Shown here one piece after another: positions 8,517 to 19,837 of a stretch of DNA of 23,847 nucleotides. Source of the DNA: Isoetes engelmannii (lineage: Eukaryota > Streptophyta > Lycopodiopsida > Isoetales > Isoetaceae). The position numbers and the translations under genes were made by a program. Under the pieces are notes generated by a model. The model did no database searches, had not been told where the DNA came from, and saw nothing but the letters and a program-made list of their open reading frames with translations. Position 1 is the stretch's first letter. Each line of letters begins with the position of its first letter. The DNA lies in the NCBI GenBank assembly GCA_011763485.2, contig JAANSK020244943.1, positions 1 to 23,847 of the forward strand. Reading direction: 5' to 3'.

Positions 8517-9131
8517 AAAGGAATAACATCAAGAGCAGAGATATGAAATGAAGCAAGTTTGATGAATGCCATACTAATAGCAGATAATTACCTTCGAACA
8601 CTGCGCGCCATTACCATTATGTCCAAAACCTGCAACACCTCATACATGTTGTTCTTGAAGCCAAACATATGACTAGATGTCCATTGGGTGTAAAAGTTAC
8701 TTGCCTAGAAACGTGTAGAAACGTGTATTCACTGCATGGTCTTCAACTATACCATTTTATCCTGCAACCACGCATATGTGAATATCTAATGAACTTCATA
8801 TGTCATGATTTAGTATTTGCATCTTGCTATCTTGGCATTTTATTATATACTGGGATCCTCTGGGGTCGGGCATCCAGGTTGGGTGGCCTGGGTTGCTCTG
8901 GCATGACTCATGTTCTATGTTCTATGTATTTGTGCTCTATGACATCGGGCATAGTTCTCCTTGCCATGATTGCTATGTCAGTCAAGTCTTATGAACTCCC
9001 ATGGTAAGAGGTCCTCTAGTGCCAAACATGGGCTGGGAAGGGTATGCGCATACGAGGTTTACCCCACCACCCTGTTACGGGGCTTGGAATGTAAGCTGCA
9101 TGAGCGTATCCTGCTAACAAGGCATGTACTA

Positions 9132-9272
9132 GATTTTATACCCAAGGGTCTTAGATGGTTGGCCATCATGGATCTTGATCCCTGTATGGACATATAACAC
9201 TACAAAGGGGATTGACTCTTGTAGATGTCATGGCTAGTGGGCTGAGGCTTAGGCTAGTGTGGACTGGTTTTT
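9132..9272 (+). repeat. Left direct repeat of the retroelement
   Basis: Matches 14279-14421 at about 92% by hand alignment, with about a dozen differences including one 2-bp gap. Shared blocks include GGGGATTGACTCTTGTAGAT and TGGGCTGAGGCTTAGGCTAG. Similarity stops sharply on both sides. Confidence 0.9.
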
Positions 9273-9425
9273 GTTTTGGAATTTTTGTTCTCTCGTTTTA
9301 CTGGAGTCACCAAAATCTCAGACTTTGGTATTAACTCTTTTACTGATGGATGTCTTAAGAAACATTTTTTTCCTACTACTTTGATTTACATGTTCCCTTA
9401 GGAAAAGGAAATAGTCCATGAACTG

Positions 9426-10913
9426 GTGCTACCAACTTGGAATAAGGAGTTAACTGCTCTAGGCTACTTTAAGTCCGATATACCTAGTTATACTGTACAA
9501 AGTCTGTTATGCTGCATCAAGAATATCAGAGCACATGAATATCTTATACAAAGAGAAATGGCTAGGAGGGCTGATGAATACTCGGTTATATTGCACCTTG
9601 GGTTTAACCAATGGATTGTGGCCTTTTTCTAACATCAACAAGGCTGGTGATGATGTTGACAAATTTGTCAAGGTTACTGATGATCTCTACAAAAGTCTTC
9701 CTGACCGAATTTATTTTGGACCCTTGAGGAGGATCAATGCAAAACCAAATATATGGTAGGGCTTAAGGCCCTGGAAAAGGCTAACATTGTTAAGAAGGAC
9801 GGTAGCACTAACACGGCTCTAATTGGTCCTGATGTTGCCAATGATGATGACCCTTTTGATTCTCTTCTGACTGATAAGGATAAAGCTGAAAGAGATGCTG
9901 ACAGCAGGCTTAATGACAGATTGGATATTGGGGCTTTCAAGTTCTCACTTCATAATTGTCTGAATTTTCCTATCATTCCCAAGAGGCTTGTAGAAAGCCA
10001 TGCTTTGTTGTGTAATCAAGGCATATGGAGGAGTAAGAATTTTGGGGCCCTTGCACCTATCGACAGGGACACCTGGATACTGCTTGGGGATCTGACCAAG
10101 GCACAACTGGCTGTTGCTTATACTGCAGCCATGAAAATGGAAAAACTTGTCAATATGGAGGAAATTAAATGTAGCATTGACACTAGGTTCTAACAAGACC
10201 AACAATAAAAGTTCCTTCATGTATGTCAGTCAAAAGGGGCACATGGCTTACTCTAATATTGACAGAAACGAGTTTTACCTTAAGAGGATTTGGAGGGCGA
10301 TGTGCTCTTTCCTGACAAAAAGAAAAACAAGAAGAACATCTGTGGTGATATCACGACATGGCTTGATCATGCAATATGGTATATGCTCAACAACCTTGAT
10401 ATTATTTATCCTAACATGTGTGCTGCTACACAGATTGTCTCCTTCAGGGACTTTCTAAAGGGCCTACTCAAAACTAGTATTTATGGCATTTGTATCATAT
10501 TTGGATATCAGGAAAATTCTTATTCACATGACAATGAAATTGGCTGCTGATCCATTGGCAGACTTCAACATTAATTTATCAAAGTGCAAGGTTGTGGAAA
10601 TTTGTCAAAACAATCAAGCCTATTTCTTTTCTCAAGGAGTTAGGTGCTGCGGGGTGCTGCTGCTAGCAATAATTACAGCATGAGCACTAGAAAGTCATTT
10701 TCTAGCCCCTCTAGTGGCTTGCAAAGCACTGCCAGAAGACCACCAAGGATCACCAGAATACCCAATTTACATCTACCTGCAAGTTCTGATAGTGCATCAA
10801 TCGAACGCATTGGTACACAAGTTCCTATTGGGCATTCTATCACTAAGCTGAAGAAAGCTGCTACTAGAGACGTGACTGGATTGCTGGGGGAAGAGCTTAA
10901 CTACCCTACATAA
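9426..10913 (+). pseudogene. Upstream protein region of the retroelement, function unknown
   Basis: Protein-like stretches follow one another on the + strand. They include an N-terminal part with NIRAHEYLIQREMARRADE, and a part at 9753-10190 with DRLDIGAFKFSLHNCLNFP and GDLTKAQLAVAYTAAMKMEK. A later part at 10290-10480 reads ITTWLDHAIWYMLNNLDII, and a Ser/Arg-rich basic tail lies at 10680-10913. The position before the reverse transcriptase is that of an ORF1 or gag-like product. The WLDHAIWYMLNNLD segment faintly recalls helical regions found in such proteins, but I cannot assign a family. It is fossil sequence, not a working gene. Confidence 0.4.
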
Positions 10914-11149
10914 TTGGAAGGTACCTATTTTCTATACACTTATACTGCTTACTAATTTGTTTTCAGTAGATCTACATATTCTTCTGTGTTTAATCTATTC
11001 GGATGACACATAATTCACATACATGCCACTTGGCTCTCTTCATAGGATTGACTACCATAATTTGGCCCAGCCAAATAATAGTTTCGATCGTTTGGTTTAT
11101 TTTGTAGTCCTTGAGTGTTTGGTGTATTGTTTCAGAATGCTAAAACTAT

Positions 11150-13041
11150 CACCACAAACTGTCAAAAGAGGTTTTCTTTGGTAGATGACAGACCTAAAGA
11201 AAAATTTAATCATCCACTACACCTTTTTATCTAAGGTGCAGGACAAAATATGCTTATCCAGAATATTCCACATGGTGGCAAGGGAATGCTTTGGTACTGA
11301 TGGTGAAAGTATGATGGAAAATATTATGTTTTGATGGAAATATAGTGAGAATCTCAGAGATATCTTTTACAAGCCTTTTTATGTCTTTGCACAAGAAGCT
11401 AAAATACCTTGCCCTTGTAGTAATCCTAAACTTGCTTCGTTTATTGAACCTGAGATTGGACATGTACGCACTATGGATCTTAGCATCATAAAAAGCAAAA
11501 TGCTCAGGAATTTATTCAAGAAGGGCCTTAATCACATTTCCAATAGGATTCTAATCATCATAGATTTTGTGAACGAAGTTAATAAGGTCTGTGATGCTTT
11601 TTTTGATGCACACAAATACTCTTACCCAGACCTGATTGAATATGAGATTGTAGCTTTCAAAAAGAGAGTTGTAGACATTGCCACATGTAGGATCAAAATT
11701 GCTATTAGCAATGAAGAGACTAAAAGTTTGCACTTAATGACTCGGGAGTTGTTAAGAACATGGAATGGCTTATTGCCAACTTCTATATCTCTGGTGTAGA
11801 CAAGGCCACCAATAATCCAGCCTTCCTATGTCCTGAGCATGCTAAGGAGATGGTCGTTAAGAGATTCAACAGCCATGATTTCAGGTTCATTGATGTTACA
11901 CATGATGTAATATTGGAACGAATTGAGAAGGAAATCCAGGATGCTATAGGTTATGTAGGCTTTGGAACAGAGAAACTACCTTATCTGCTTGCGATCTAAA
12001 AAGCTCATAAGAAAGACTATCGTTGGATAACCAATGCACATGACACTATCTACACAGAAATCTCAGAATTAGTGATTGCTGGCCTTAACGACATTCTTCT
12101 CAATTGGCCTGACATTGCCAAAATGCTCAGTGCCAATGTACACACTATGTTCCCTGGAAAAAATTATTTTAGTTGGGTAGTCAACTCAGTATATGATGTT
12201 ATTATTAATCTTCCTCCCAAGATAAACCAAGTGCTATGAGAATATTCCACTCTTAGAAGATAAAGGTATATGCATGGTGATTGAATTACTCATTGATGCT
12301 GCATGGAAATGGAAAAAAAGCTTGCATCATAAGAATGAGCTATCGGTGAAAAAGAGTGCCAATGGTTTCTTGACCAAATGGTTTAGAATGAGACCAAAGG
12401 TATAATGCTAGACCAGAGTGGACAAGCAAACTTTTGTCAGGGCTAATCACTGGCTACTTTCTGATTGTTTCATTGCCATGGGTAACAAGACATGGCAATA
12501 GATCTGTGGAATCCCTATGGGAGTTTTCTGCAGCCCGAGCTAGTGTAACGTATACCTTCCCTGGTTCGAGGTAAGATTTATCAGAGACATTTCTGCTAAA
12601 GGCACGTACAAGGAAATCATGTCAGTCAAACATGCATTTAGGTACATTGATGACTTACTTGCCATTAACTGTCCGATCATCACGGATTTCCTCAAAAAGG
12701 CTTTTGGAGAATATGATGGACATATCAGTATCTATGACATGGATAAACTTGGCATCAAGGAGGAAACTGTATTCCATAACGGATTTGGGTCTGATAACCC
12801 ATGTAGTCATAAGGCTAACTTTTTAAACTTAACCACTAAAATAGCTAACAATAGTAGTGGTGTCTACCTAACTACTAGGTATGACAAGAGGGATATTTTA
12901 CCCCTCCATGCTCTAAAGTTTGTACATGCTAATAGTTGTAGGCCATACCTACAGGCTAGGAATGTTGCTATCTCACAAATACTTCCATACATGTACCAAT
13001 TCATGTCCAATCAAAGCTGCTGCAGACATCAGGGGACTGAT
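11150..13041 (+). pseudogene. Reverse transcriptase region, fossil
   Basis: Motifs in the expected order are CPCSN (from 11410), GHVRTMDLSIIKSKMLRNLF followed by KKGLN (11458-11535), VDKATNNPAFLC (11796-11831), GIPMGVFCSP (12508-12537), RYIDDLLAI with the catalytic YIDD at 12643-12654, and FLNLTTKI. YDKRDILPLHALKFVHANS begins at 12880. The 'KG' block followed by 'DK' before the fingers is typical of Penelope-like elements. The tail YDKRD...FPH/FVHANS...SQ resembles reverse transcriptases common in invertebrate genomes as I recall them. Assignment to a named clade would need a phylogeny. Confidence 0.65.
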
Positions 13042-13159
13042 TGAAAACTTCAGCAATAACGTGTTTGATGTCAATGGACTTAAGAGAAAAGTTAGACAGA
13101 GTGGAGATGGTAGTATGGAATATGGGGCTTATTTACTAGGTCTAAATTGGTTGACATAA

Positions 13160-14278
13160 ATGATCATTCGGGTTCTACTACTAATCATATCCCATGTATA
13201 ATCTGTTAGATTTGCTATAGGATTAAGCAAGGATTTAAATGTTCTCTTGCATTTTTAATCCTTCTACTGCATGATTTCAATAGGTGTATTACAGTTTAAG
13301 TTATTAAACATCTAGTTGACTTATGTTGCTTGTGGTTTAATCTTTTTATGATGGCATTGAATTGAGGGGAAAAGGGCTACAATAGGTGACCAACGAAGAG
13401 CTGAGAAACCTAATGTACCTTTTGACCCCTCACTCATTCCCATTCTTATGCTAATGTTGTGTTTTTTGGCTATATGTACCAGTTTCTCTTCCCATTGTCG
13501 TCTTTTTACTTGCATGTTCATATTCTGGCTGGAAAGATTGATCACAATGATGGAGCTCTCTGTTTACTTACACATTTGGGGTCTACGCTTGATTTCTATA
13601 CGTCCTTAGGGAAGAGTTACTTACCTCAGTTCGAGTGACTACGTTAATTTGTTTGTTAAAACTTCTGGTCACTAGTTTACTTCACTGCATTTCGGGTTTA
13701 TCGGCTATATGTTGATATGTTCTCCACCTTAATACTTTAAGTTATCATTACTTGAGAGCTGCATATCATATCTTCCCACTGTGGTTTCATAGCCATGAGT
13801 GACTATGCACAGGCTTGCTGGTTTGGCCTGATTTTGAAACCTCCAAGGGCTTCTAAACAGTTTGAATACTGAAACATATAATATATGTCTCGTCTTCTTT
13901 GTTTGGCACATAATGAACAAAATGTGTGACATAGGTTAGGATGGGTTGGTAATACTACTATTACACGGTTAAGACTGTGTTTCTTCATGCTTTTTATGAT
14001 CAAAGTTGTGATTAAAAATGATGGACCTTGTTGTTTGAAAAAGACTAATTGCATGGCCGTTGTATATAGCAATCAAATGTGTCTTTCTACCTTAGATAGC
14101 CTAAGTTACTGGTCCTAAGACTAAGGACTGATGTTTTTCTAGTAGATTACTCGTCTGGCTCTACTTGTTTACAAGATGAATATGGGGAATGGGCTCTAGT
14201 TACCCTAGATACACTTGTTTCATTTAGATGAATGGTTGCTATCTTAAATGACTAAATTATGATGATTTATGAGTATTG
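13160..14278. other. Gene-free 3' part of the retroelement
   Basis: AT-rich, no coding pattern on either strand that I trust; short open frames on the minus strand look accidental. It lies between the end of the reverse transcriptase region and the right direct repeat. Confidence 0.5.
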
Positions 14279-14421
14279 GATTTGATACCCAAGGGTTTGA
14301 GATGGTTGGTACCATCAGGGATCATGATCCCTGTATGGACAGATAAGACTACAAAGGGGATTGACTCTTGTAGATGCCATGCCTAGTGGGCTGAGGCTTA
14401 GGCTAGTGGGGACTGGTTTTT
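14279..14421 (+). repeat. Right direct repeat of the retroelement
   Basis: Second copy of the repeat at 9132-9272. It contains a perfect 14-bp palindrome, GGGATCATGATCCC, which the left copy has lost in part. It runs straight into a T tract. Confidence 0.9.
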
Positions 14422-14442
14422 TTTTTTTTTTTTTTTTTTTTT
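14417..14442. repeat. 26-nt T run
   Basis: An unbroken run of T at the end of the right direct repeat; the left copy has only five T at the same place. It may mark the element end or a replication-slippage tract. Confidence 0.9.
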
Positions 14443-15317
14443 CTTCTTTTAGCGCAACAGCCTAAACCTGGGTGACACCTTATCTAAAAGCCTAGGCTAT
14501 CCACATGTCCAAAAATATGAGTTGGAAATACCTATAGCCATTGGATATTGATCTAAAATAATGAATGTCTCCGAAGAATAGGAAATGGCAACGTCTCTGA
14601 AACGTCGTTCTGCCTGCCTTCCCCTTTCCTTCTCTAGCTCTTGTCTCCTTCCCTTGTTTGTCCAAGAATTGCATTTAGATTAGGGTAATGTTTTGTATTT
14701 CTTATTTCTTGCCTCCTCTTTGCATCGCCGAATTCCTCTACTGGATTTGTCTCTGCGATTTTCCAACAGCCAGACCGATTCTTTTTTATGACCTGCTTTT
14801 CCCCTCCTGTTAACCATTTTTCATGTGTAAGATTGGTTCTTGCAATTGTGTTGAAAGTCCATGCTTATGTTCCAGTCCCATGCCTCCCTTTCTAAAAGCA
14901 TTATTGCCTAGCTTTGAACAGATTAGTTGCGCTTAAGTGCAAGATGTTGCACCATTTTTCTTTTGCTTCATCATTGCTATAAAGAATAAGCTCTTTTTTT
15001 TTGTATTTATTTTGCACACTAATTTAATATTTGCAATGCAGTGTTGACTCTGTTTGAACATTTGAAGGATACTTATCTCTAAATATTTTATGGCTTCAGC
15101 TTAGCAGGAATAGTTCAAGATATAAGGTTGAAAATTGCTCAGTCCGTAGTATATGTTATGTAAGATATAATTCGAACTGTTTCTTTTTTGCAGGTTTTTA
15201 ACAGAGCAATATTCAACTAACTTACATTTGACAAAATCTCCTATTTCTCACCCTGCATCAGGCATGGTTGAATAGATAAAACACGTGTGTCATGATTGCG
15301 ATGCAACTATTCTGTGT
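14443..15317. other. Gene-free stretch with intron- or leader-like composition
   Basis: A CT-rich leader-like patch (14600-14660, CCTTCCCCTTTCCTTCTCTAG) is followed by T-rich sequence with acceptor-like sites (TTGCAATGCAG near 15042, TTTCTTTTTTGCAG near 15194). It resembles the 5' untranslated and intronic part of a host gene, but no exon can be assigned. Confidence 0.35.
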
Positions 15318-15413
15318 TTGTTGGCGTATTGAAGCAACAAATTTTTCATCTACAATTTTAGGTGTTGAAGCTCCGCCAAAGATAGCAAATATGGAAGGAG
15401 ATACAACCAATGG
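15318..15413 (+). repeat. Repeat R1, left half, possibly an exon, split by the LTR element
   Basis: About 80% identical by eye to 19838-19930. It contains the acceptor-like ACAATTTTAG and a short open stretch reading VEAPPKIANMEGDTT. The right half resumes at 19598 beyond the LTR element. It could be an exon of a duplicated host gene or part of an unknown repeat. Confidence 0.55.
15409..15413. repeat. Left target-site duplication AATGG
   Basis: AATGG lies directly before the 5' LTR and is repeated at 19593-19597 directly after the 3' LTR. The 5-bp length is usual for plant LTR retrotransposons. Confidence 0.85.
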
Positions 15414-16931
15414 TATGACGTTCCCATCCATTATATGCCTTGCATAGATACAAATAATGTATAATATACGGCAAGTCACGAGCCGTCACCATACCCTATG
15501 CGGTACATTACGTTAACTTAAGCTGTATTAACATTAGCTATGTTAATTCATTATTAATTATTAAGGTGGAAACCTAACCCTAAATCCTAATTCGAATTTA
15601 GGGTTTAATCTAATCTAATAAACATTAAAAAGGGCTAAAATACTAAATTAGTTAATAATAACTAATTTAGAATTGACACTTGGCCCAAATCGATTGGGTA
15701 ACTAGGGATACTTACCAAATATAGACGTAATTAAATTGGGGCTTAATCCCGATTTGCTCCAAATTGATTTGGGGGACCTTGGAGAAGGAGGAGCATAAGC
15801 CAGTCACCAAGAAGATGGAGGCCCTTCCAGTTAATGGTTCTAGTGCAGATAACGATTAGCAACCTAGATAGCTTGTATTTCTAGCTAGGATCTGACCCTT
15901 GGTTGTTTAGATGGATGATTAGTTCTTATGTTTGAGCAATTGAGATTATAAATGGATTAATGGTAGTTCTTTGTTGCACCTCTTGTGCTCGTGAGATTAA
16001 GGGAGAGTAGAGACCTAAAAGAGCCTTTAGAATTGTAGTATATGCTCCTAGCTAGAACCCCGTAATTCCCAATAAATGCGGCTTGTGCATAGAGCCCACC
16101 GGGCTGTAGGTATTATGATGTGATTTAGCACCAGAAAATGGGAATAATGGAGAAATGGAGGTGGGGCCTTGCTGAGCGAAGGTACTGGGGCCCCTATAGT
16201 GTGCTAAGCTTATATTCGGTCACGGCGTGTGGGCCGGGTATGGGTCCGACACCTCTTGGGTCGCGGGTGTAATCCCGGTCTCGATAGGTGTTGCTGTAGG
16301 TCTAATCTATGGATTTTGGGGGGTTAAGTTGGGTAAGGATAGTGTTGTAATGTCGTGGACGACGCGGGTATCCTCTAGCACATCCATGGAACTATTATGC
16401 CCTGGAAGGGATTCGTCCCATTCCTGCCTCATCGGACTGGGGAGATGCAACTTGGAGTAGTCCCATAGGGTGATTCCACGAGATTACGTCTCCGAAAGGC
16501 TATAATCACACCATAATACGTCTCAGCCTATCTGCAAAGTATGCACAGGAGGGGCGGATGGAGTGGACTACCCTAGCCAATGTTCTATGCCAGCCAACGC
16601 TATTGTCATGATTATGTCTGTTGTTATCATGAGACCCTGACCGTCAGTCGATCCATTGAGTCTGAGCCCAGGGTAGAGGTTTCATTTATGACGCATTGTG
16701 AACGTTATTTGATGTATGTTGATGTTCGTATTGATGATGGATGGATGGGCCACCGTTCGAGGTGGCATATTATTATATGTATTGTGGCTTGTGCCAACAT
16801 GGATGTTTTCTTCACTCGGACACTTGGGCCATCACAAGTGGTCCATGTTAGACGGAGGGCCCGACTCAGTAGTTGTGCTACTGTGAAGGGGAATTTCTCG
16901 TACTTATATGATGGGAGCATTGTATAGGACC
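15414..16931 (+). repeat. 5' LTR
   Basis: About 1.5 kb matching the 3' LTR along its length, except for the duplicated part of the latter. It contains a telobox hairpin (AACCCTAAAT...ATTTAGGGTT near 15580-15605). The GC-richer second half carries long blocks shared with the 3' LTR, for example TGTAGGTATTATGATGTGAT. Confidence 0.85.
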
Positions 16932-17598
16932 CATCCGTGTATGAATTATACTTCTTCATGCATCGGGCGACTTCGTTATCGACACTTGTCTCGGGTATGG
17001 ATCTGAATTAAGATTACATTCCCACTTGTTTAATCAAATTTTATCCATGATTGGGATATTAAATATTCCACTCACTTCTAACCGTCTGAAACGTATATCA
17101 AGTTAATCGTACCATGGGTATGATTGGGTTTGTTCAACATCTCTCGTTATGATTGTCAATTACAAGTCATTTCAAATTTGGTCACCTTGAAAATGATAAT
17201 TTTTGTGCAACTTATAATCTCTTATTGAGTTCTTCTGATTGTCTGAGATTTATTTTATACCCTAATTCCATGGAATCATATCCCCAATTCATATTGTACT
17301 TATTCCAATATGGTTTGAACTTCCCGTGCATCACTATGTCAGATTTCATATGAGCGCTGCATTGGATTCTTTATGCCCGCTTAGCAATTTGTTAAACATT
17401 TTGCTACATCCTTTCAACTTCTTTGGATTTGCGTAAGCTTCGCTTTATGTTTGTCTTCTTTAAGAAGGGAGGACTTATCATTCTAACATGCAATATGTTA
17501 CCGCTGGGTAGCCGTGACTCCGTGGAGAAGTCGGCAACCCGTGACTTCGTGGAGAAGTCTTGATGCTGAGGACAACATCATTTTTAAGGTGAGGAGAA
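16932..17598 (+). other. Remnant internal region of the LTR element
   Basis: About 670 bp without a recognisable gag or pol domain. The last part repeats GTGACTCCGTGGAGAAGTC and GTGACTTCGTGGAGAAGTC (17513-17562) and ends in the purine-rich tract at 17586-17598. Confidence 0.7.
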
Positions 17599-19592
17599 TG
17601 TGACGTTTCCATCTATTATATGCCTTGTATAGATACAAGTAATGTATAATATAAGGCAAGTCACGAGACGTCACCATACCCTATGGGGTACATTACATTA
17701 ACTTCCATCAAAATTAGCTATGTTAATTCATTATTAATTAAGGGGGAAACCTAACCCTAAATATTAATTCGAATTTAGGGTTTAACCTAATTTAATTAAC
17801 ATTAAAAAGAGCTAAAATACTAAATTACTTAATAATAACTAAGCCCAAATCGATTGGGTAGGGAGACCTAATCAAATTGGGGCTTGGAAATTGGACTATC
17901 AAAGTGCTTCAAATCGATTTGGGGGAGCTTGGAGAAGGAGGAGGAGAATCCATATTCACCAAGAAGATGAGGACCCTCCCAGTTAACGGTTCCAGCGCAG
18001 ATAATGGTTAGAAACCTAGACAGCTTGTATTTCTAGCTAAGATCTGACCCTTGATTGTCTATATGGATGATTAGTTCTTATATTTGAACAATTGAGATTA
18101 TGAATGTAATAATGGTAGTTTTTTGCTGCACTTCTTGTGCTTGTGGGATTAAGGGAGAAACCTAACCCTAAATCTTATTCATTATTAATTAAGGGGGAAA
18201 CCTAACCCTAAATCTTAATTCGAATTTAGGGTTTAACCTAATTTAATTAACATTAAAAGCTAAAATACTAAATTACTTAATAATAACTAAGCCCAAATCG
18301 ATTGGATAGGGAGACCTAATCAAATTGGGGCTTGGAAATTGGACTATAAAAGTGCTCCAAATCGATTTGGGGGAGCTTGGAGAAGGAGGAGGAGAAGCCA
18401 TATTCACCAAGAAGATGAGGACCCTTTCAGTTAACGGTTCCAGCGCAGATAACGGTTAGAAAGCTAGATAGCTTGTATTTCTAGCTAAGATCTGACCCTT
18501 GATTGTCTATACGGATGATTAGTTCTTATATTTGAGCAATTGAGATTATGAATGGAATAATGGTAGTTTTTTGCTGCACTTCTTGTGCTTGTGGGATTAA
18601 GGAAGAGTAGAGACCTAAAAGAACTTCTAGAATTGTAGTAGGTGCTCCTAGCTAGAACCCTATAATTCCCAATAAATGCGGCCTGTGCATAGAGCCCATC
18701 GGGCTGTAGGTATTATGATGTGATTTAGCACTAGAAAATGGGCATAAGGAAGAAGTGGGGATGGGGCCTTGCTGAGCGCGGCTACTGGGGCCCTTGCAGT
18801 GTGCTAGGCTTATACTTGGTCACTGCCTGTGGGTTGGGCATGGGTCCGACACCTCCTGGGTCACGGGTATAATCTCGGGTTCGATAGGTGCTGGTGTAGG
18901 CCTAACATATGAATTTTGGGCAGTTAAGTCAGGTAAGGATAGTGCTGTGATGTCATGTACGACGCGGGTATCCTCTAGCACATGGAACTATTATGTCCTG
19001 GAAGGGATTCGTCCCATTCTTGCCTCATCGGACTGGGGAGATGCAACCTAGAGTAGTCTCGTAGGGCGATTCCACAAGATTACATCTCCAGAATGCTATA
19101 ATCACACCATAACACGTCTCAGCCTATCTGCAAAGTATGCACAGGAAGGGCGGATAGAGTGGACTACCGTAGCCAATGTTCTATGCCAGCCAATGCCATT
19201 GTCATGATTCTGTCTGTTGTTATCATGAGACTCTGCCGTTAGTCGACTTCATTGAGTCTGAGCCCAGGGTAGAGCCTTCATTTATGACATATTGTGAACG
19301 TTATTCGATGTATGTTGATGTTCGTATTGATGATGGATGGGCCACCCTTCGAGGTGGCATATTATTTATATGTATTGTGGCTTGTGCTAACATGGATGTA
19401 CCCTTCCGTCACATAGTATATCTCAGTGGAGGAATGGGGCCAATGACACCTCCGTGTCCTTCCCTCGGACATTTGGGCCATCACCATGGTCTGGGTTAGG
19501 GGGAGGGCCCGACTCAATAGTTGTGCTACTGGGAAGGGGAATTTCCCGTACTTATACGGTGGGAGCATCGTATAGGACCGGGGAGCGTCACA
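17599..19592 (+). repeat. 3' LTR, enlarged by an internal tandem duplication
   Basis: About 2.0 kb, from TGTGACG to CGTCACA. It is longer than the 5' LTR because a unit of roughly 450 bp is present twice (about 17726-18177 and 18178-18605). Each unit has the telobox hairpin and the palindrome CCAAATCGATTTGG or a near relative. Confidence 0.85.
17726..18605 (+). repeat. Tandem duplication of ~450 bp inside the 3' LTR
   Basis: Both units begin with ATTCATTATTAATTAAGGGG and end at GCTTGTGGGATTAAGG. The units are closer to each other than either is to the 5' LTR, so the duplication came after insertion or in a recent parent element. Confidence 0.85.
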
Positions 19593-19597
19593 AATGG
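19593..19597. repeat. Right target-site duplication AATGG
   Basis: Matches the five bases before the 5' LTR; the interrupted repeat R1 resumes immediately after it. Confidence 0.85.
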
Positions 19598-19640
19598 GAT
19601 TCAAGTTATACATCTGCCAAACTAATTTTTACTCCAGGTT
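19598..19640 (+). repeat. Repeat R1, right half
   Basis: GATTCAAGTTATACATCTGCC corresponds to GATTCATATTATACAGATTGCC of the downstream copy R2, so the LTR element split a pre-existing sequence. After about 40 bp the two copies diverge. Confidence 0.5.
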
Positions 19641-19837
19641 TGGTCATAAGCAATTGCCAAAATATCAAGTAAGGGAACTTTGGTATTGAAACTCGGTTAT
19701 TGCATATTGTTGGCTTGGCATTGTGTGTTGCATTAGATTCCATAGCCAGGTCTCGCATGTACGTTTCTATACATTAATATTGAAACCTTGTATGTAAGTT
19801 TTTAAATATTAATATTGCAGCTGTTGTATGTTCCTTG

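Larger units (their letters stand above)
8020..9131. other. Gene-free stretch after the transposase-like gene
   Basis: AT-rich sequence without a convincing coding pattern. It contains the GTACG repeat and GC hairpin (8279-8346), a 25-bp direct repeat pair (8460-8516), and some open frames that look accidental. It may include the 3' untranslated region or the terminal part of a transposon, but no terminal inverted repeat was found. Confidence 0.5.
9132..14421 (+). mobile_element. Retroelement fossil with reverse transcriptase, Penelope-like or unclassified
   Basis: About 5.3 kb bracketed by direct repeats of 141-143 bp (9132-9272 and 14279-14421). Its parts in order are the left repeat, an upstream protein region (about 9426-10913), a reverse transcriptase region (about 11150-13041), a gene-free 3' part (13160-14278) and the right repeat followed by a 26-nt T run. 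It is old and broken in many places, perhaps ten or more. Penelope-like elements are known to carry repeat copies at their ends through partial tandem arrangement, which fits. No integrase, protease or GIY-YIG endonuclease was recognised. Confidence 0.6.
15414..19592 (+). mobile_element. Broken LTR retrotransposon, probably Ty3/gypsy-like
   Basis: Two long, related LTRs enclose a short internal region of about 670 bp. The 3' LTR begins TGTGACG and ends CGTCACA, a short inverted terminal motif, and the 5-bp duplication AATGG stands on both outer sides. A purine-rich tract (AAGGTGAGGAGAA) precedes the 3' LTR, fixing the + orientation. The TGTGACG start next to such a tract is typical of plant Ty3/gypsy elements, but no integrase or reverse transcriptase is left to prove it. 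It is a broken fossil: the internal part is far too short for gag-pol. A hand count over about 240 bp of the LTRs gives about 14% difference, mostly C/T or G/A, which would mean several million years at usual plant rates. Confidence 0.85.

Noticed and set aside
8669-9007. 112-residue hydrophobic ORF, possibly a membrane protein
   Set aside because: Rich in Cys, Tyr and Met from AT-rich sequence, no motif, no splice or homologous pattern, and small duplicated words such as GTTCTATGTTCTATG; chance ORF.
14279-14421. tRNA-derived SINE on the basis of the T tail
   Set aside because: I found no pair of A-box and B-box promoter motifs at a suitable distance; the repeat is better explained as an end of the 5.3-kb element, though the question is kept open in the findings.
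15575-15610. Interstitial telomere repeat
   Set aside because: Only one or two AACCCTAAA units in inverted order within an LTR, not a telomeric array.
16227-16460. Open frame repeated in both LTRs (also 18794-19051)
   Set aside because: The two copies are parts of the two LTRs and differ without keeping protein sequence; no domain is recognised.
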